This document shows, in pieces, positions 7,602 to 16,204 of a DNA stretch of 64,000 nucleotides; the first letter of the stretch is position 1; each line of letters opens with the position of its first letter. The position numbers and the translations under genes are program-made. The DNA lies in NCBI GenBank assembly GCA_963783695.1, contig CAWAOM010000006.1, positions 310,001 through 374,000 of the forward strand, written 5' to 3'. Source of the DNA: BM003 sp963783695. GTDB lineage: Bacteria > Pseudomonadota > Gammaproteobacteria > Steroidobacterales > BM003. The notes under the pieces were generated by a model. It had not been told where the DNA came from. It did not search any database and saw only the letters and a program-made list of their open reading frames with translations.

Positions 7602-8100
7602 CGCTGTCCGCGCTTGTTCGCCGCTGCAAAGTCACAAACGAAAAAGCAAGCCCATTGTTCTCGTCCGCCGCATGGTCGGTACGCCCGGTTTCACGCCATA
7701 TGGTGGGATCGATTTCAGGGAAAAACGCATCACCTTCGATAACCGCATGAACCAGCGTCAGATAGAGCCGGGTGCTGCGCGGGAGCAGTTCCCGATACAA
7801 TTGCGCGCCGCCGATCACCATGACCTCTGCGGCGTCCGCGCAGACCGCGAGCGCCGCATCGACGGAAAGAGCAACGGTACAGCCTTTTGCGTTGTAACCG
7901 CGCTGGCGGGTCACGACGACATTCTGTCGCCCCGGCAATGCCCGCCCTATCGACTCGTGGGTCTTGCGCCCCATCAGTATCGGCTTGCCCATCGTGACGG
8001 CCTTGAAATGGCGCAAATCAGCCGGCAGGTGCCACGGTAACTGGTTGTCCTTTCCGATCACCCGATTCTCGGACATTGCGACCACGATGCTGAGTTCCAC
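7558..8100 (-). CDS. folA: Dihydrofolate reductase
   Basis: FolA reduces dihydrofolate to tetrahydrofolate with NADPH. The 180-residue protein contains SIVVAMSENRVIGKDNQLPWHLPADL (cut here for description: active-site Asp in PADLRHFK), the NADPH-binding GRKTHESIG, and VMVIGGAQLYRELL. The core ends at FSFVTLQRR near residue 160. A roughly 20-residue Gly/Ser-rich tail not found in the E. coli enzyme follows and probably is disordered. It faces a divergent carotenoid oxygenase gene. thyA, which makes its substrate dihydrofolate, lies 5 kb away rather than adjacent. Confidence 0.93.
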   Translation of the reverse strand: MELSIVVAMSENRVIGKDNQLPWHLPADLRHFKAVTMGKPILMGRKTHESIGRALPGRQNVVVTRQRGYNAKGCTVALSVDAALAVCADAAEVMVIGGAQLYRELLPRSTRLYLTLVHAVIEGDAFFPEIDPTIWRETGRTDHAADENNGLAFSFVTLQRRTSADSGGPSGQSGIELAPA

Positions 8101-8276
8101 TCCTTCCTCCTGTGCGTACGAGCGTCCATTCTAGGCGTTTCCACCGCGGGTCGACGGCGCCTCGACCCGCGGCCACCACGGCGAAACAGATCCCGCACCG
8201 TCGCACGCGCGCATCTGGTGATGGCGCTGGCCTTTTTGAGCCATAATCGGCGGGCATGTAAACACAGGGAGTTGTG

Positions 8277-9692
8277 ATGTCCGCGCCGTTGCCGAGTCAC
8301 CCGCAATTGTCGGGCAACTATGCCCCGATTCGTATCGAATGCAATGCCTCCGACCTTGCCGTCGACGGCGACCTGCCGTCCCAGCTGCGAGGCTCGCTGT
8401 ACCGGGTGGGGCCCAATCCGCAGTACCTTCCCACCGACGACTACCACTGGTTCGGCGGCGACGGCATGGTCCATGCGTTCCATTTTGGCGATGGCAGGGT
8501 CGACTATTGCAATCGCTGGGCGCGCACCCCGAAGTGGACGCTCGAGCACGAGGCCGGCCACGGACTGTTCGGACTGTTTGGCAACCCGCTGACCTCGGAC
8601 CCCTCGACTCAGGGCAAGGACTGCGGAGTCGCCAATACCAACATGCTGTGGCACGACGGCCGTCTGCTGGCCCTCGAGGAGCTGCATGCTCCCTTCGAAC
8701 TCGATCCGCTGACGCTCGAATCAACCGGCTACTATCGCTTCGATGGCAAGCTGCCCAGCCATATGACGGCCCACCCCAAGGTCGACCCAAAGACTCGGGA
8801 GCTACTGTTTTTCTCGTATTTTGCCCGTGGTTTTTTCACCCCGGACATCGGCTTTCATGTCGCAGGCCCGGGCGGCGAGCTGGTTCGAAACGAGATGTTC
8901 GAGGCTCCGTACACGGCGATGGTGCATGACTTTGCCGTGACCGATAAGCATGTGATTTTCCCGATTTGCCCACTGACCGGGAGCATGGAAAGAGCGATGG
9001 CGCGGCGCCCGGCATTTGCCTGGGAACCACAGCTCGGCACACGCGTGGGCATTATGGAGCGTGACAAAAATGTCGACTCGATGCGCTGGTTCGAAAGCGA
9101 TGCCTGCTTCATTTTTCACCCGATGAATGCGTGGTCCGACGACGGTGTGGTCACGCTCGATGTGATGCAATTCGAAGCCGCGCCGCTGTTTACCTATGCC
9201 GACGGCACGCCGGTGGAACGCGGCAAAAGCAATGCGCGACTGTGTCGCTGGACATTCGACCTGAACAGCAACAGCAACACTTTCAACCGTAATTACCTCG
9301 ACGATCTGATCGGGGAGTTCCCGCGTATCGACGAACGATTCGCCGGCAGCGCCTACCGCCACGGATTCATCGCGAGCACTTATGCGCGGGTAAAGGGCGA
9401 CCAGGGCGTTTTCAACCAGATTACCCATTTCGATTTGCACGACGGTTCGCGCAATATCTACCAGGTCCCCGATGGCGATGCGGTTTCCGAGCCGGTCTTT
9501 GTCCCACGCGCACCCGACGCCGCCGAGGGCGATGGTTTTGTGCTGGCGACGGCATTCAGGCCGGCACAAAATCGCAGCGACCTGATCGTGCTGGATGCCA
9601 TGCACCTCGAGGCAGGCCCGATCGCTACCGTGCAACTCGATCACCGCATACCGTTCGGCTTCCACGGCTGCTGGAGGCCGGCGGCTGACTGA
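8277..9692 (+). CDS. Carotenoid oxygenase (RPE65/CCD family)
   Basis: This 471-residue protein matches the carotenoid/stilbene cleavage oxygenase family: a seven-bladed propeller with Fe(II) held by four histidines. Candidate iron histidines are in TAHPKVDPKT, MVHDFAVTDKH, FHPMNAW and the terminal FGFHGCWRP. The N-terminal FRVGPNPQY-like motif (YRVGPNPQYLPTDDYHWFGGDGMVHAF) is split across residues 40-66. ATG 8277 has AGGGAG five bases upstream; a GTG one codon earlier is also possible. The substrate cannot be told from sequence: apocarotenoids, carotenoids or lignin-derived stilbenes are all options. It leads a same-strand run of oxygenase-like genes, divergent from folA. Confidence 0.88.
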   Translation: MSAPLPSHPQLSGNYAPIRIECNASDLAVDGDLPSQLRGSLYRVGPNPQYLPTDDYHWFGGDGMVHAFHFGDGRVDYCNRWARTPKWTLEHEAGHGLFGLFGNPLTSDPSTQGKDCGVANTNMLWHDGRLLALEELHAPFELDPLTLESTGYYRFDGKLPSHMTAHPKVDPKTRELLFFSYFARGFFTPDIGFHVAGPGGELVRNEMFEAPYTAMVHDFAVTDKHVIFPICPLTGSMERAMARRPAFAWEPQLGTRVGIMERDKNVDSMRWFESDACFIFHPMNAWSDDGVVTLDVMQFEAAPLFTYADGTPVERGKSNARLCRWTFDLNSNSNTFNRNYLDDLIGEFPRIDERFAGSAYRHGFIASTYARVKGDQGVFNQITHFDLHDGSRNIYQVPDGDAVSEPVFVPRAPDAAEGDGFVLATAFRPAQNRSDLIVLDAMHLEAGPIATVQLDHRIPFGFHGCWRPAAD

Positions 9693-9740
9693 GCCCGTCA
9701 CTTACCAAGGCAGCATCGACATTTCGCAGGAGAAAAAGCC

Positions 9741-10313
9741 ATGGCTCAGACCCGTTTCAAATCGCTGTCCGAAAGCACCGCCGAAGACTGGCACAGCATC
9801 GTCGCCGAACAACGTGTTTTTATTGCTGCCCTGCCCGACCGCATCATCGATCACCTGCAGTTGCTCGCGGGCGACTATGGCGGATTCCCGATTGACAGGA
9901 TGCAGCATTGCCTGCAAAGCGCGGAGCTGGCCGCGGCGGCCGGCGAAGATGATGAGTATGTAGTTTGCGCCTTGCTGCACGATATTGGCGACACGCTGGG
10001 AAGCACCAACCATCCTGATGTCGCGGCCGCCATCCTGTACCCGTTCGTCTCCGAGGCGAATCACTGGATGATTAAACATCATGCGATTTTCCAGGGCTAT
10101 AATTTCTTCCATCACCTCGGCATGGACCGCGATATGCGTGAGCGATTCCGCGATTCCCCGTACTACGAACGTACCGAGCGATTCGTGCGTTTGTACGATG
10201 ACCCGGCCTTCGACTATGACCAGCCGGCCCTTTCGATTGCGCCTTTTGAGCCGTTATTGCGAAGGGTCTTCAGCGACCCGAAAAATTCGCTGTACAAGAG
10301 CCTCATGGAGTAG
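9741..10313 (+). CDS. HD-domain protein, MIOX/PhnZ-like diiron oxygenase candidate
   Basis: This 190-residue single HD domain has the metal ligands in the expected order: His in MQHCLQSA, His-Asp in ALLHDIGD, His in TNHPD, a His pair in MIKHHAIFQGY, and Asp in VRLYDDPAFDYD. The last motif resembles the (R/L)-x-(W/Y)-DD segment of myo-inositol oxygenase, PhnZ and TmpB, which are mixed-valent diiron oxygenases, more than ordinary HD phosphohydrolases. The function is therefore inferred to be oxidative C-H or C-P cleavage, with hydrolase activity as the alternative. It lies 48 bases after the carotenoid oxygenase on the same strand. Confidence 0.7.
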   Translation: MAQTRFKSLSESTAEDWHSIVAEQRVFIAALPDRIIDHLQLLAGDYGGFPIDRMQHCLQSAELAAAAGEDDEYVVCALLHDIGDTLGSTNHPDVAAAILYPFVSEANHWMIKHHAIFQGYNFFHHLGMDRDMRERFRDSPYYERTERFVRLYDDPAFDYDQPALSIAPFEPLLRRVFSDPKNSLYKSLME

Positions 10314-10472
10314 CTCCGTGGCGGCGATGCATGGGCTGGCTTGCGCCTTGAGCATTGGCGCTTTCGCCGGGGCCGACTATCTTTAACTGATGGCACCTTG
10401 GCGGCTGCGACGAACCGAAACCTGTCAGCTCGCAATGCAATACTGAAACATTTTCGACAATGGAGGATTGAG

Positions 10473-10841
10473 ATGATTGGCTATGTCACGCTCGGCACGA
10501 ATGATATCGAACGCGCCAGCCGTTTCTATGACGCGCTGTTCGCTGAAATTGGCGCGGCCCGATTCATGGAAGGCGACAACTATGTTGCCTGGGCGATTTC
10601 ACCGGAGTCCCCGGCGCTGGCAGTGATGAAACCCCATAATCAGGAACCGGCAACAGCCGGTAACGGCGTCATGGTCGCACTGGTAGTCGACTCGACCGAC
10701 AAGGTCGATGCGCTATACAGCAAAGCGCTGGAACTCGGCGCAACCGACGAGGGCGCCGCCGGCCCCCGCGGCGAAGGTTTCTATGCCGGCTATTTTCGCG
10801 ATCCCGACGGCAACAAGCTCAATTTTTTCCATATGGGGTAG
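10473..10841 (+). CDS. VOC-superfamily (glyoxalase/dioxygenase fold) protein
   Basis: This 122-residue vicinal-oxygen-chelate protein has two beta-alpha-beta-beta-beta modules: MIGYVTLGTNDIERASRFYDALF at the N-terminus and GFYAGYFRDPDGNKLNFFHMG at the C-terminus. ATG 10473 follows GGAGG at 10463-10467. The usual metal-binding N-terminal His is replaced by Thr in YVTLGTND, whereas the C-terminal Asn/Phe part keeps the DPDGN-L--F pattern. It may therefore be a non-enzymatic or divergent member. It lies in the run of oxygenase-like genes; its substrate is unknown. Confidence 0.82.
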   Translation: MIGYVTLGTNDIERASRFYDALFAEIGAARFMEGDNYVAWAISPESPALAVMKPHNQEPATAGNGVMVALVVDSTDKVDALYSKALELGATDEGAAGPRGEGFYAGYFRDPDGNKLNFFHMG

Positions 10842-10878
10842 CACGAACCGGAAGGACGAGAACCTGAGGCAACGAACG

Positions 10879-11679
10879 ATGTACCAAATGCGGTCCGCCA
10901 CCATGGCGGAGATCCGGGCACTTGCGATTGCTGCCCGCGGCGATGCCACGGTGGTGGCCGTTCGGGCCGGCGCAAGCCGGTCGCAACCGGCGCCGAACGG
11001 CATGGCGGACATCATCAGTCGTCGCAGCGCGGGAGCCGGCAGCCTCGGCACGACCGGCGGACTGACTTTGATAAAAAGCGCCGCCGCATTCACGATACCG
11101 AACTTCGCCGTACGGACGATCTCGGAACGCGGTGACGGCACGGTCAGGCACTACGCGGAGGTTCAGCGAACGAGATGCGCGGATGCGGTACACGAGAGCT
11201 TCTACCCCGCTGCCGGAGACCATCTGCGACCGGGCATGACCCATCGCGCCCGAAATCGGGTGTATCGCCATTTCTGGCGTGTCAGCAGCATGACGTCGCG
11301 TCTTATCCAACGGGGAGAGGAAGAGCATCTTGCGGATGCAAGGCGTGCTTACGAGCTTACCTATAAACTCGTTGCCGATACGATCAACGCCATGGCCGGA
11401 CAGAGATTCGGGCCGGCATCCACGCCGCACGCCGCGCAGGCAATGGCGGAGGCACACTTGCACAGCCAGCTCCCGAGCGCGCTTGGCAGCAATCCGCGCG
11501 ACTGGGTGGCGGCACTGGACCGTTTGTTGCTGCAGACCAAAACACGGGACAGCAATGGCTGGCACGGAATAAGCGTGGATCCGCCGCTTACCCGCGGCAC
11601 CGATGTCTTCCACCCGGTGGTCGCCACGGCGTCGACCAGTGTCGGCGCCACCACATCCGCGCAAGTGGTCAACTACTGA
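10879..11679 (+). CDS. Protein of unknown family with GEEEH and TKTRDSNGWHG segments
   Basis: This 266-residue protein starts at ATG 10879, with GAGG about ten bases upstream, 37 bases after the VOC gene. I do not recognise it. The first 100 residues are Ala/Arg/Gly-rich with possible beta strands. From about residue 100 the sequence looks like a folded helical domain: FYPAAGDHLRPG, YRHFWRVSSMTSRLIQRGEEEHLADARRAY, ELTYKLVADTINAMAG, DWVAALDRLLLQTKTRD, NGWHGISVD. The acidic-His cluster GEEEH and the later GWHG could be metal-binding or catalytic. There is no signal peptide and no transmembrane helix. The tail is Thr/Ser/Val-rich. Codon use looks ordinary for the window. Confidence 0.6.
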   Translation: MYQMRSATMAEIRALAIAARGDATVVAVRAGASRSQPAPNGMADIISRRSAGAGSLGTTGGLTLIKSAAAFTIPNFAVRTISERGDGTVRHYAEVQRTRCADAVHESFYPAAGDHLRPGMTHRARNRVYRHFWRVSSMTSRLIQRGEEEHLADARRAYELTYKLVADTINAMAGQRFGPASTPHAAQAMAEAHLHSQLPSALGSNPRDWVAALDRLLLQTKTRDSNGWHGISVDPPLTRGTDVFHPVVATASTSVGATTSAQVVNY

Positions 11680-11758
11680 TCCACAGGCCGGGACCGGATC
11701 GTGGCGCCTGCTGTCGTTGCACTGCTATGACCCCGCCCGCGCATCCGGAGAGAGATCG

Positions 11759-12211
11759 ATGAAAAAACTGAATCCTGCGTATGTCGACGCGCTGATCAAG
11801 ACGGTCAACAGCAGTCCGTTTCCGCGCCACATATCGATGCGCCTGATCGCAGTCGAGTTCGATCATGCTGAAATGGAACTCGACAGTGGCCCGAACCACA
11901 TGCAGCCATTCGGAATCGTCCATGGCGGCGCAATTGCATCATTGGCCGACACCACGACTTTCTGGTCTGCGTTCATGCGGGTGGCGGAAGACTGCGGCAT
12001 GGTCAACATCGATCTGAAACTGAATTATCTGCAGGCCGTGACCGACGGAACGTTGCACGGCGCCGGGCGGTGTATTCGGGCCGGTCGCAGCATCAGCTAT
12101 ACCGAAGCGAGTATTCGCAACGGTGCCGGGGAACTGGTCGCGCACGGTACCTCGACACTGATGGCGCTGCCGGGAAAGGGACTAAAACTCGGCGTCCCGA
12201 AATTCATTTAG
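11759..12211 (+). CDS. PaaI-family hotdog thioesterase
   Basis: This 150-residue single hotdog domain probably hydrolyses an acyl-CoA or aryl-CoA thioester. The long hotdog helix is preceded by the signature NHMQPFGIVHGGAIASLADTTT, where the HGG motif and the following acidic residue form the active site. Later strands LKLNYLQAV-DG and GELVAHGTSTLMAL close the sheet. ATG 11759 follows GGAGAGAG. The substrate is unknown. Because no DHNA-CoA thioesterase is present in the menaquinone locus, this protein or its paralogue at 27207 is a possible candidate, but that is only a guess. Confidence 0.85.
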   Translation: MKKLNPAYVDALIKTVNSSPFPRHISMRLIAVEFDHAEMELDSGPNHMQPFGIVHGGAIASLADTTTFWSAFMRVAEDCGMVNIDLKLNYLQAVTDGTLHGAGRCIRAGRSISYTEASIRNGAGELVAHGTSTLMALPGKGLKLGVPKFI

Positions 12212-12297
12212 CAGGCACGATTGCGCGGAAGAGTAGTCCTCGCAGCGTAAGGAATGCAGACGTCAAGCCGGGCACTCCGCCCGGCAGGAGCAAAATC

Positions 12298-12678
12298 ATG
12301 AGCGAAACAGGAAAGGCTTCGATTCTGAAATTCGCGCTATTGATTTTTGGTTTGATATTCGTTGTGGGGCTACCGCTGATGATGCACCTGTGGCCCGCGG
12401 GATGGACCTGGGAACCGCGTCAGCCTGAGTACGAGCAGATGATGATGGGCATCTACTTTACTCTCGGCATCTTCCTCATTATGGCGTCGCGCAATCCATA
12501 CAAACACGCCAGCCTGATCTGGTTCACAATCTGGTCGAGTATCGTACATGGCGCAATCATGCTGGTTCAGGCACTGGCCGATGAAAGCGAACGCGCCAAC
12601 CTTCTGGGCGACATACCGGCGCTGTTTGTGGTCGCGGCCGTTCTGTGGATTTTGATGCCGGACACGCGGCAAAGCTGA
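12298..12678 (+). CDS. DUF6632-like integral membrane protein
   Basis: This 126-residue protein has about four hydrophobic segments: ILKFALLIFGLIFVVGLPL near residue 10, MMMGIYFTLGIFLIMAS, LIWFTIWSSIVHGAIMLVQA, and IPALFVVAAVLWILM. The blocks WPAGWTWEPRQPEYEQMMMG and ASLIWFTIWSSIVHG resemble the DUF6632 family, which has no known function. The ATG follows AGGAG directly downstream of a 6-bp GC hairpin (12267-12285), which could mask or expose the ribosome binding site. It is the sixth gene of a same-strand run, 86 bases after the thioesterase. Confidence 0.78.
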   Translation: MSETGKASILKFALLIFGLIFVVGLPLMMHLWPAGWTWEPRQPEYEQMMMGIYFTLGIFLIMASRNPYKHASLIWFTIWSSIVHGAIMLVQALADESERANLLGDIPALFVVAAVLWILMPDTRQS

Positions 12679-12761
12679 ATGGCGGCAGAGCCGAGGAGCG
12701 CTCTGCCGTGGCGCCAACCAGATGCGCTAGACTATGCGTGACTCGGCATGGAGCGAACACG

Positions 12762-13235
12762 ATGAAATGCCCGCGCACCGGGACGGATCTGCAACCTCTT
12801 CGCATAGGCGGTATCGAAGTCGACGTCTCGGAGCACTGTGCCGGGGTGTGGTTCGATCGCTTCGAACTGGACAAGTTCAAGACGCCCAATGATGCGATGG
12901 GAGAAGCGCTGGCGCAGCATCTTTCCCAGTTCAATTCGCCGCTGCTGGACCTGTCGGCGCGCTTGCGCTGCCCGCGCCATCCTGAAACGACAATGATGCG
13001 GCGCTTTTTTGGCCAGGCGCGCAAAGTCGAAATCGACGAATGTCCCGAGTGCGGCGGTATCTGGCTGGATGCCGAGGAATTGCAGCTCATTCGCGATCTG
13101 GTCGGCCAAAACCAGCCGCTCACCGAACCATCCCCGGCGGCAGGCACTCATGTCGACGTCATCGACGAAGCGATGCGGCGTGACCTGCACCGGATTGCGA
13201 ATGCACTCGGTGCCGTGCGCCACGCTTCGGGCTAG
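12762..13235 (+). CDS. Zf-TFIIB-type zinc-knuckle protein with one degenerate module
   Basis: This 157-residue soluble protein has two Zf-TFIIB-like modules. The second is near-canonical: CPRHPETTMMRR, then CPECGGIWLDAEEL. The first keeps the fold but has lost ligands: CPRTGTDLQPL pairs with EHCAGVWFDRFEL, leaving two cysteines. It is likely to bind one Zn. The family has no established function. The start ATG 12762 puts the first CP at residues 3-4, as usual. It is the last gene of the 8.3-13.2 kb run and converges with thyA across a 54-base gap. Confidence 0.85.
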   Translation: MKCPRTGTDLQPLRIGGIEVDVSEHCAGVWFDRFELDKFKTPNDAMGEALAQHLSQFNSPLLDLSARLRCPRHPETTMMRRFFGQARKVEIDECPECGGIWLDAEELQLIRDLVGQNQPLTEPSPAAGTHVDVIDEAMRRDLHRIANALGAVRHASG

Positions 13236-13289
13236 ACACCTGACAGCGCAAGGAAATCCGTCCGCTCCCCAAGCACCCGATCCGGTCGC

Positions 13290-14084
13290 CTAGATCGCGA
13301 CGGGGGCCTTGATATGCGGGTGACTGCGATAGGACTGCAGTTCGAAGTCCTCGAAACGATACGAGAAAAGACTCGATGGCTTGCGCAGAATTTGCAGCTG
13401 CGGCAACGGGTTGGGCTCACGGGACAGCTGGATCCCGGCCTGCTCGAGATGATTGGTGTAGAGATGGCAGTCGCCACCGGTCCAGATGAAATCACCGACA
13501 TCGAGACCGGCCTGCTGCGCGACCATGTGAGTCAGTAATGCATACGAGGCAATATTGAACGGCACCCCGAGAAAAATGTCGGCACTGCGCTGGTACAGCT
13601 GACAGGAAAGGCGCCCTTCCGCGACCCAGAACTGAAAAAAAGCATGGCAGGGTGCGAGCGCCATATCGTCCAGATCGCCCACGTTCCAGGCACTTACGAT
13701 AATGCGGCGGGAGTCAGGATTGCTGCGCAACTGCGCCAGCGCCTTTTTCATCTGGTCAATGGGATTGCCATCGTAACCGCGCCAGAAACGCCACTGGTGG
13801 CCATAAATCGGGCCCAGCTCGCCATTGTCATCCGCCCATTCATCCCAGATGGTCACACCGTTGTCGCGCAGGTATCGAGTATTGGTATCTCCGGACAAAA
13901 ACCACAGCAGTTCGTGCACGACTGATTTCCAGTGAATTTTCTTGGTCGTCACCAGCGGAAACCCGGCGCCAAGAGAAAATCGCATCTGGTGACCGAAAAT
14001 ACTCAGCGTACCGGTGCCAGTCCGGTCTTCCTTGAGCACCCCCGTATCCCTGACCAGCCGCATCATGTCGAGATATTGCTTCAT
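13290..14084 (-). CDS. thyA: Thymidylate synthase
   Basis: ThyA methylates dUMP to dTMP using methylenetetrahydrofolate and releases dihydrofolate. With ATG at 14084 it has 264 residues, exactly the E. coli length. The N-terminal DRTGTGTLSIFGHQMRF binds phosphate, LAPCHAFFQFWV holds the catalytic Cys, and QRSADIFLGVPFNIASYA and DCHLYTNH bind the nucleotide. The frame is open for 79 more codons upstream, but those overlap lgt and are not ThyA-like. The start overlaps the lgt stop by four bases (ATGA), the conserved lgt-thyA pairing of proteobacteria. Confidence 0.96.
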   Translation of the reverse strand: MKQYLDMMRLVRDTGVLKEDRTGTGTLSIFGHQMRFSLGAGFPLVTTKKIHWKSVVHELLWFLSGDTNTRYLRDNGVTIWDEWADDNGELGPIYGHQWRFWRGYDGNPIDQMKKALAQLRSNPDSRRIIVSAWNVGDLDDMALAPCHAFFQFWVAEGRLSCQLYQRSADIFLGVPFNIASYALLTHMVAQQAGLDVGDFIWTGGDCHLYTNHLEQAGIQLSREPNPLPQLQILRKPSSLFSYRFEDFELQSYRSHPHIKAPVAI

Positions 14085-14869
14085 GTCGTCGCTCGTCCCT
14101 CGAGCTCGGGCCGGCGATACGCCAGCCAAATCAACAACGATCCGAAGACAATCATCGGCACCGTGAGTATTTGTCCAAGCGTCAGCCAGCCCCCCGCCAG
14201 ATAGCCAATATGCGCATCCGGCAATCGCACAAATTCGATCATGAATCTGAATACCCCATAACCGAGCAGAAACAGACCTGACACCGCCATGCGCGGTCGC
14301 GGCCGCGCCGAGAACCACCACAGGATCGCAAACAAAACGACCCCTTCCAGAAATGCTTCGTAGAGCTGACTGGCATGCCTGACTTCGCCGTTTACCTGGA
14401 AGCCAATCGCAAGCTCGGTGGGTTTACCCCAAAGCTCGCCATTAATGAAGTTTCCGATACGCCCGGCGCCGAGGCCGATCGGCACCAGCGGCGCCAGAAA
14501 ATCAGTAACCTGGAAAAAGGTCATGCCCCTGCTGCGGCCAAAAAACCACATTGCGATGAGCACGCCCAGCAGACCGCCATGAAAACTCATGCCGCCCTCC
14601 CAAATGCGAAAAAGGGAAAGCGGATCGTCGATCAAGCCAGCGAAATCATAGAACAGCTTCGAACCTATGCGGCCGCCGGCAATCACGCCCACGGCGACAA
14701 AGAAAATCATGTCGTCGACCTGCTGCGCCGTCCATCCCTGGCGTGGCGCACGGCGCCGTCCAAGCCACCATGCGGCGACGAAGCCTAGCAGATACATCAG
14801 CCCGTACCAGCGCACTTTCAGTGGTCCCAGCGCGACGGCAACCGGGTCGATCTCGGGATATTTCAGCAT
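14081..14869 (-). CDS. lgt: Phosphatidylglycerol-prolipoprotein diacylglyceryl transferase
   Basis: Lgt is an inner-membrane enzyme that adds a diacylglyceryl group to the lipobox cysteine of prolipoproteins. The 262-residue polytopic protein carries VRWYGLMYLLGF in its first helix, FHGGLLGVLIAM (essential His), and the Lgt signature GRIGNFINGELWGKPT with the essential Arg and Asn. A late RFMIEFVR segment also matches. It is the first gene of an lgt-thyA minus-strand unit. A likely client in this window is the M28 peptidase at 61192, which has a lipobox. Confidence 0.95.
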   Translation of the reverse strand: MLKYPEIDPVAVALGPLKVRWYGLMYLLGFVAAWWLGRRRAPRQGWTAQQVDDMIFFVAVGVIAGGRIGSKLFYDFAGLIDDPLSLFRIWEGGMSFHGGLLGVLIAMWFFGRSRGMTFFQVTDFLAPLVPIGLGAGRIGNFINGELWGKPTELAIGFQVNGEVRHASQLYEAFLEGVVLFAILWWFSARPRPRMAVSGLFLLGYGVFRFMIEFVRLPDAHIGYLAGGWLTLGQILTVPMIVFGSLLIWLAYRRPELEGRATT

Positions 14870-14901
14870 GGCGCGCTAGTTTATCATCGCCGCGACCGCC
14901 G

Positions 14902-16116
14902 TCATGGCTGCGTCACGCGGCAAAACAGCGACTTCAGGTAGCGGGTCTCCGGGATCGCCGGGTGCACGGGGTGATCCGGCGCCTGAGATCCAAACGCGAA
15001 TACCTGGATGTTGCGATCGAGATGGCGCCCGGCATCGCGCAACACACCCAGCAGCTCATGCTCGGAAAAATGATACGAACAGGAGCAACTCACCAGAACA
15101 CCGTCACGCGCCAGCAGGCGCATTGCAAGCTCATTGAGCTTGCGATATCCGGCCCGACCCTTGCCGAGGTCTTTCTTGCGCTTGACGAACGCGGGTGGGT
15201 CGATCACGACCACGTCATAACGGCGGCGCTCCTCGGCAAGCTGACGCAGCGCGGAGAACGCATCGGCCTTTCGCACTTCCAGGTCGAGGCCATTGGCGGT
15301 GCCATTGCGCTGGCAATAATCAAGCGCGCGCGCAGAATCGTCGACACAGCAAATCTCTGTCGCACCACCGGCTCCGGCCTGTACCGCCCAGCCGCCGACA
15401 TAGCTGCACACATCGAGTACCGCGCGGTTGGCCGTCAAACCTCGCAGGCGCTGGCGGTTCTCGCTCTGATCATAAAACCAACCGGTTTTCTGACCGCTGA
15501 AAACGGGAACGGTAAAGCGGCATCCCCCTTCCTCGATTTCGAGCTCGTCCGGCACTTCCCCCAGCGCCACCTTCACCTCGCGCGGCAGCCCTTCAAGCTC
15601 GCGGCCCGCGACATCATTGCGCAACAGTATCCCGCTCGGCCGCAGCTCCTGCTCCAGCGCTCCGAGGATCTCACTGGCGCAGCGGTCGATACCCGCTGTG
15701 TGCATCTGTACGACCAGGTAATCGCCATATCGGTCGACGATCAGACCGGGAAGACCGTCGGACTCGCCATGGACCACGCGGTAGAATGGCGCTGCAAACA
15801 GCCGCTTGCGCAGCTCCAGCGCGGCGCGAATCCGCGTCGCGAAAAGCCCGGGACCCGGCTCCGTCTCCTTACGCCGCGACAAAATCCGCGCACAGATCAG
15901 GGTAGACGGATTGGCATAAGCGTAGGCAAGGAAGCGGCCGTCCGCTGTCGTCAACGCCACCACGGCGCCCGGCTCGAGACCCTGCAAGGGTGTCGCCTTG
16001 GTATCGATCTCGTTGCTGAACACCCACAGGTGGCCGGCTTTCAGCCGCTTCTCCTCGCGCCGCTTCAGGCGCAGTTGCGGAAACCGGCTCGTGTTGTCAG
16101 TTGTTGGCTCGCTCAT
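14902..16116 (-). CDS. rlmI: RlmI-like 23S rRNA (cytosine-5) methyltransferase
   Basis: This SAM-dependent methyltransferase has an N-terminal PUA domain, and RlmI modifies C1962 of 23S rRNA. ATG 16116 gives 404 residues. Residues 10-90 hold the PUA fold (RLKRREEKRLKAGHLWVFSNEI). An RNA-binding EEHD-like domain follows, then the Rossmann fold with VLDVCSYVGGWAVQAGAGG. The catalytic region is VVIDPPAFVKRKKDL and VSCSCSYHFSE, with the nucleophilic Cys of m5C enzymes. Upstream in-frame codons to 16197 lack a good ribosome site and are ignored. It is divergent from the YyaL-type gene, with 88 bases between the starts. Confidence 0.88.
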   Translation of the reverse strand: MSEPTTDNTSRFPQLRLKRREEKRLKAGHLWVFSNEIDTKATPLQGLEPGAVVALTTADGRFLAYAYANPSTLICARILSRRKETEPGPGLFATRIRAALELRKRLFAAPFYRVVHGESDGLPGLIVDRYGDYLVVQMHTAGIDRCASEILGALEQELRPSGILLRNDVAGRELEGLPREVKVALGEVPDELEIEEGGCRFTVPVFSGQKTGWFYDQSENRQRLRGLTANRAVLDVCSYVGGWAVQAGAGGATEICCVDDSARALDYCQRNGTANGLDLEVRKADAFSALRQLAEERRRYDVVVIDPPAFVKRKKDLGKGRAGYRKLNELAMRLLARDGVLVSCSCSYHFSEHELLGVLRDAGRHLDRNIQVFAFGSQAPDHPVHPAIPETRYLKSLFCRVTQP

Positions 16117-16204
16117 CTTCTTTTCACCACGGCGGCATCGCACCGGCTTCGGTATAGTGAGGCCATTGTAATCGTCAGCGCAGCCGGGCAAGGACATTTT
16201 TCGT

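Noticed and set aside
12267..12285. Hairpin GCCGGG/CCCGGC as a terminator before the DUF6632 gene
   Set aside because: No T-run, and it directly abuts the AGGAG ribosome site. It could affect translation, but the evidence is too thin to list separately.
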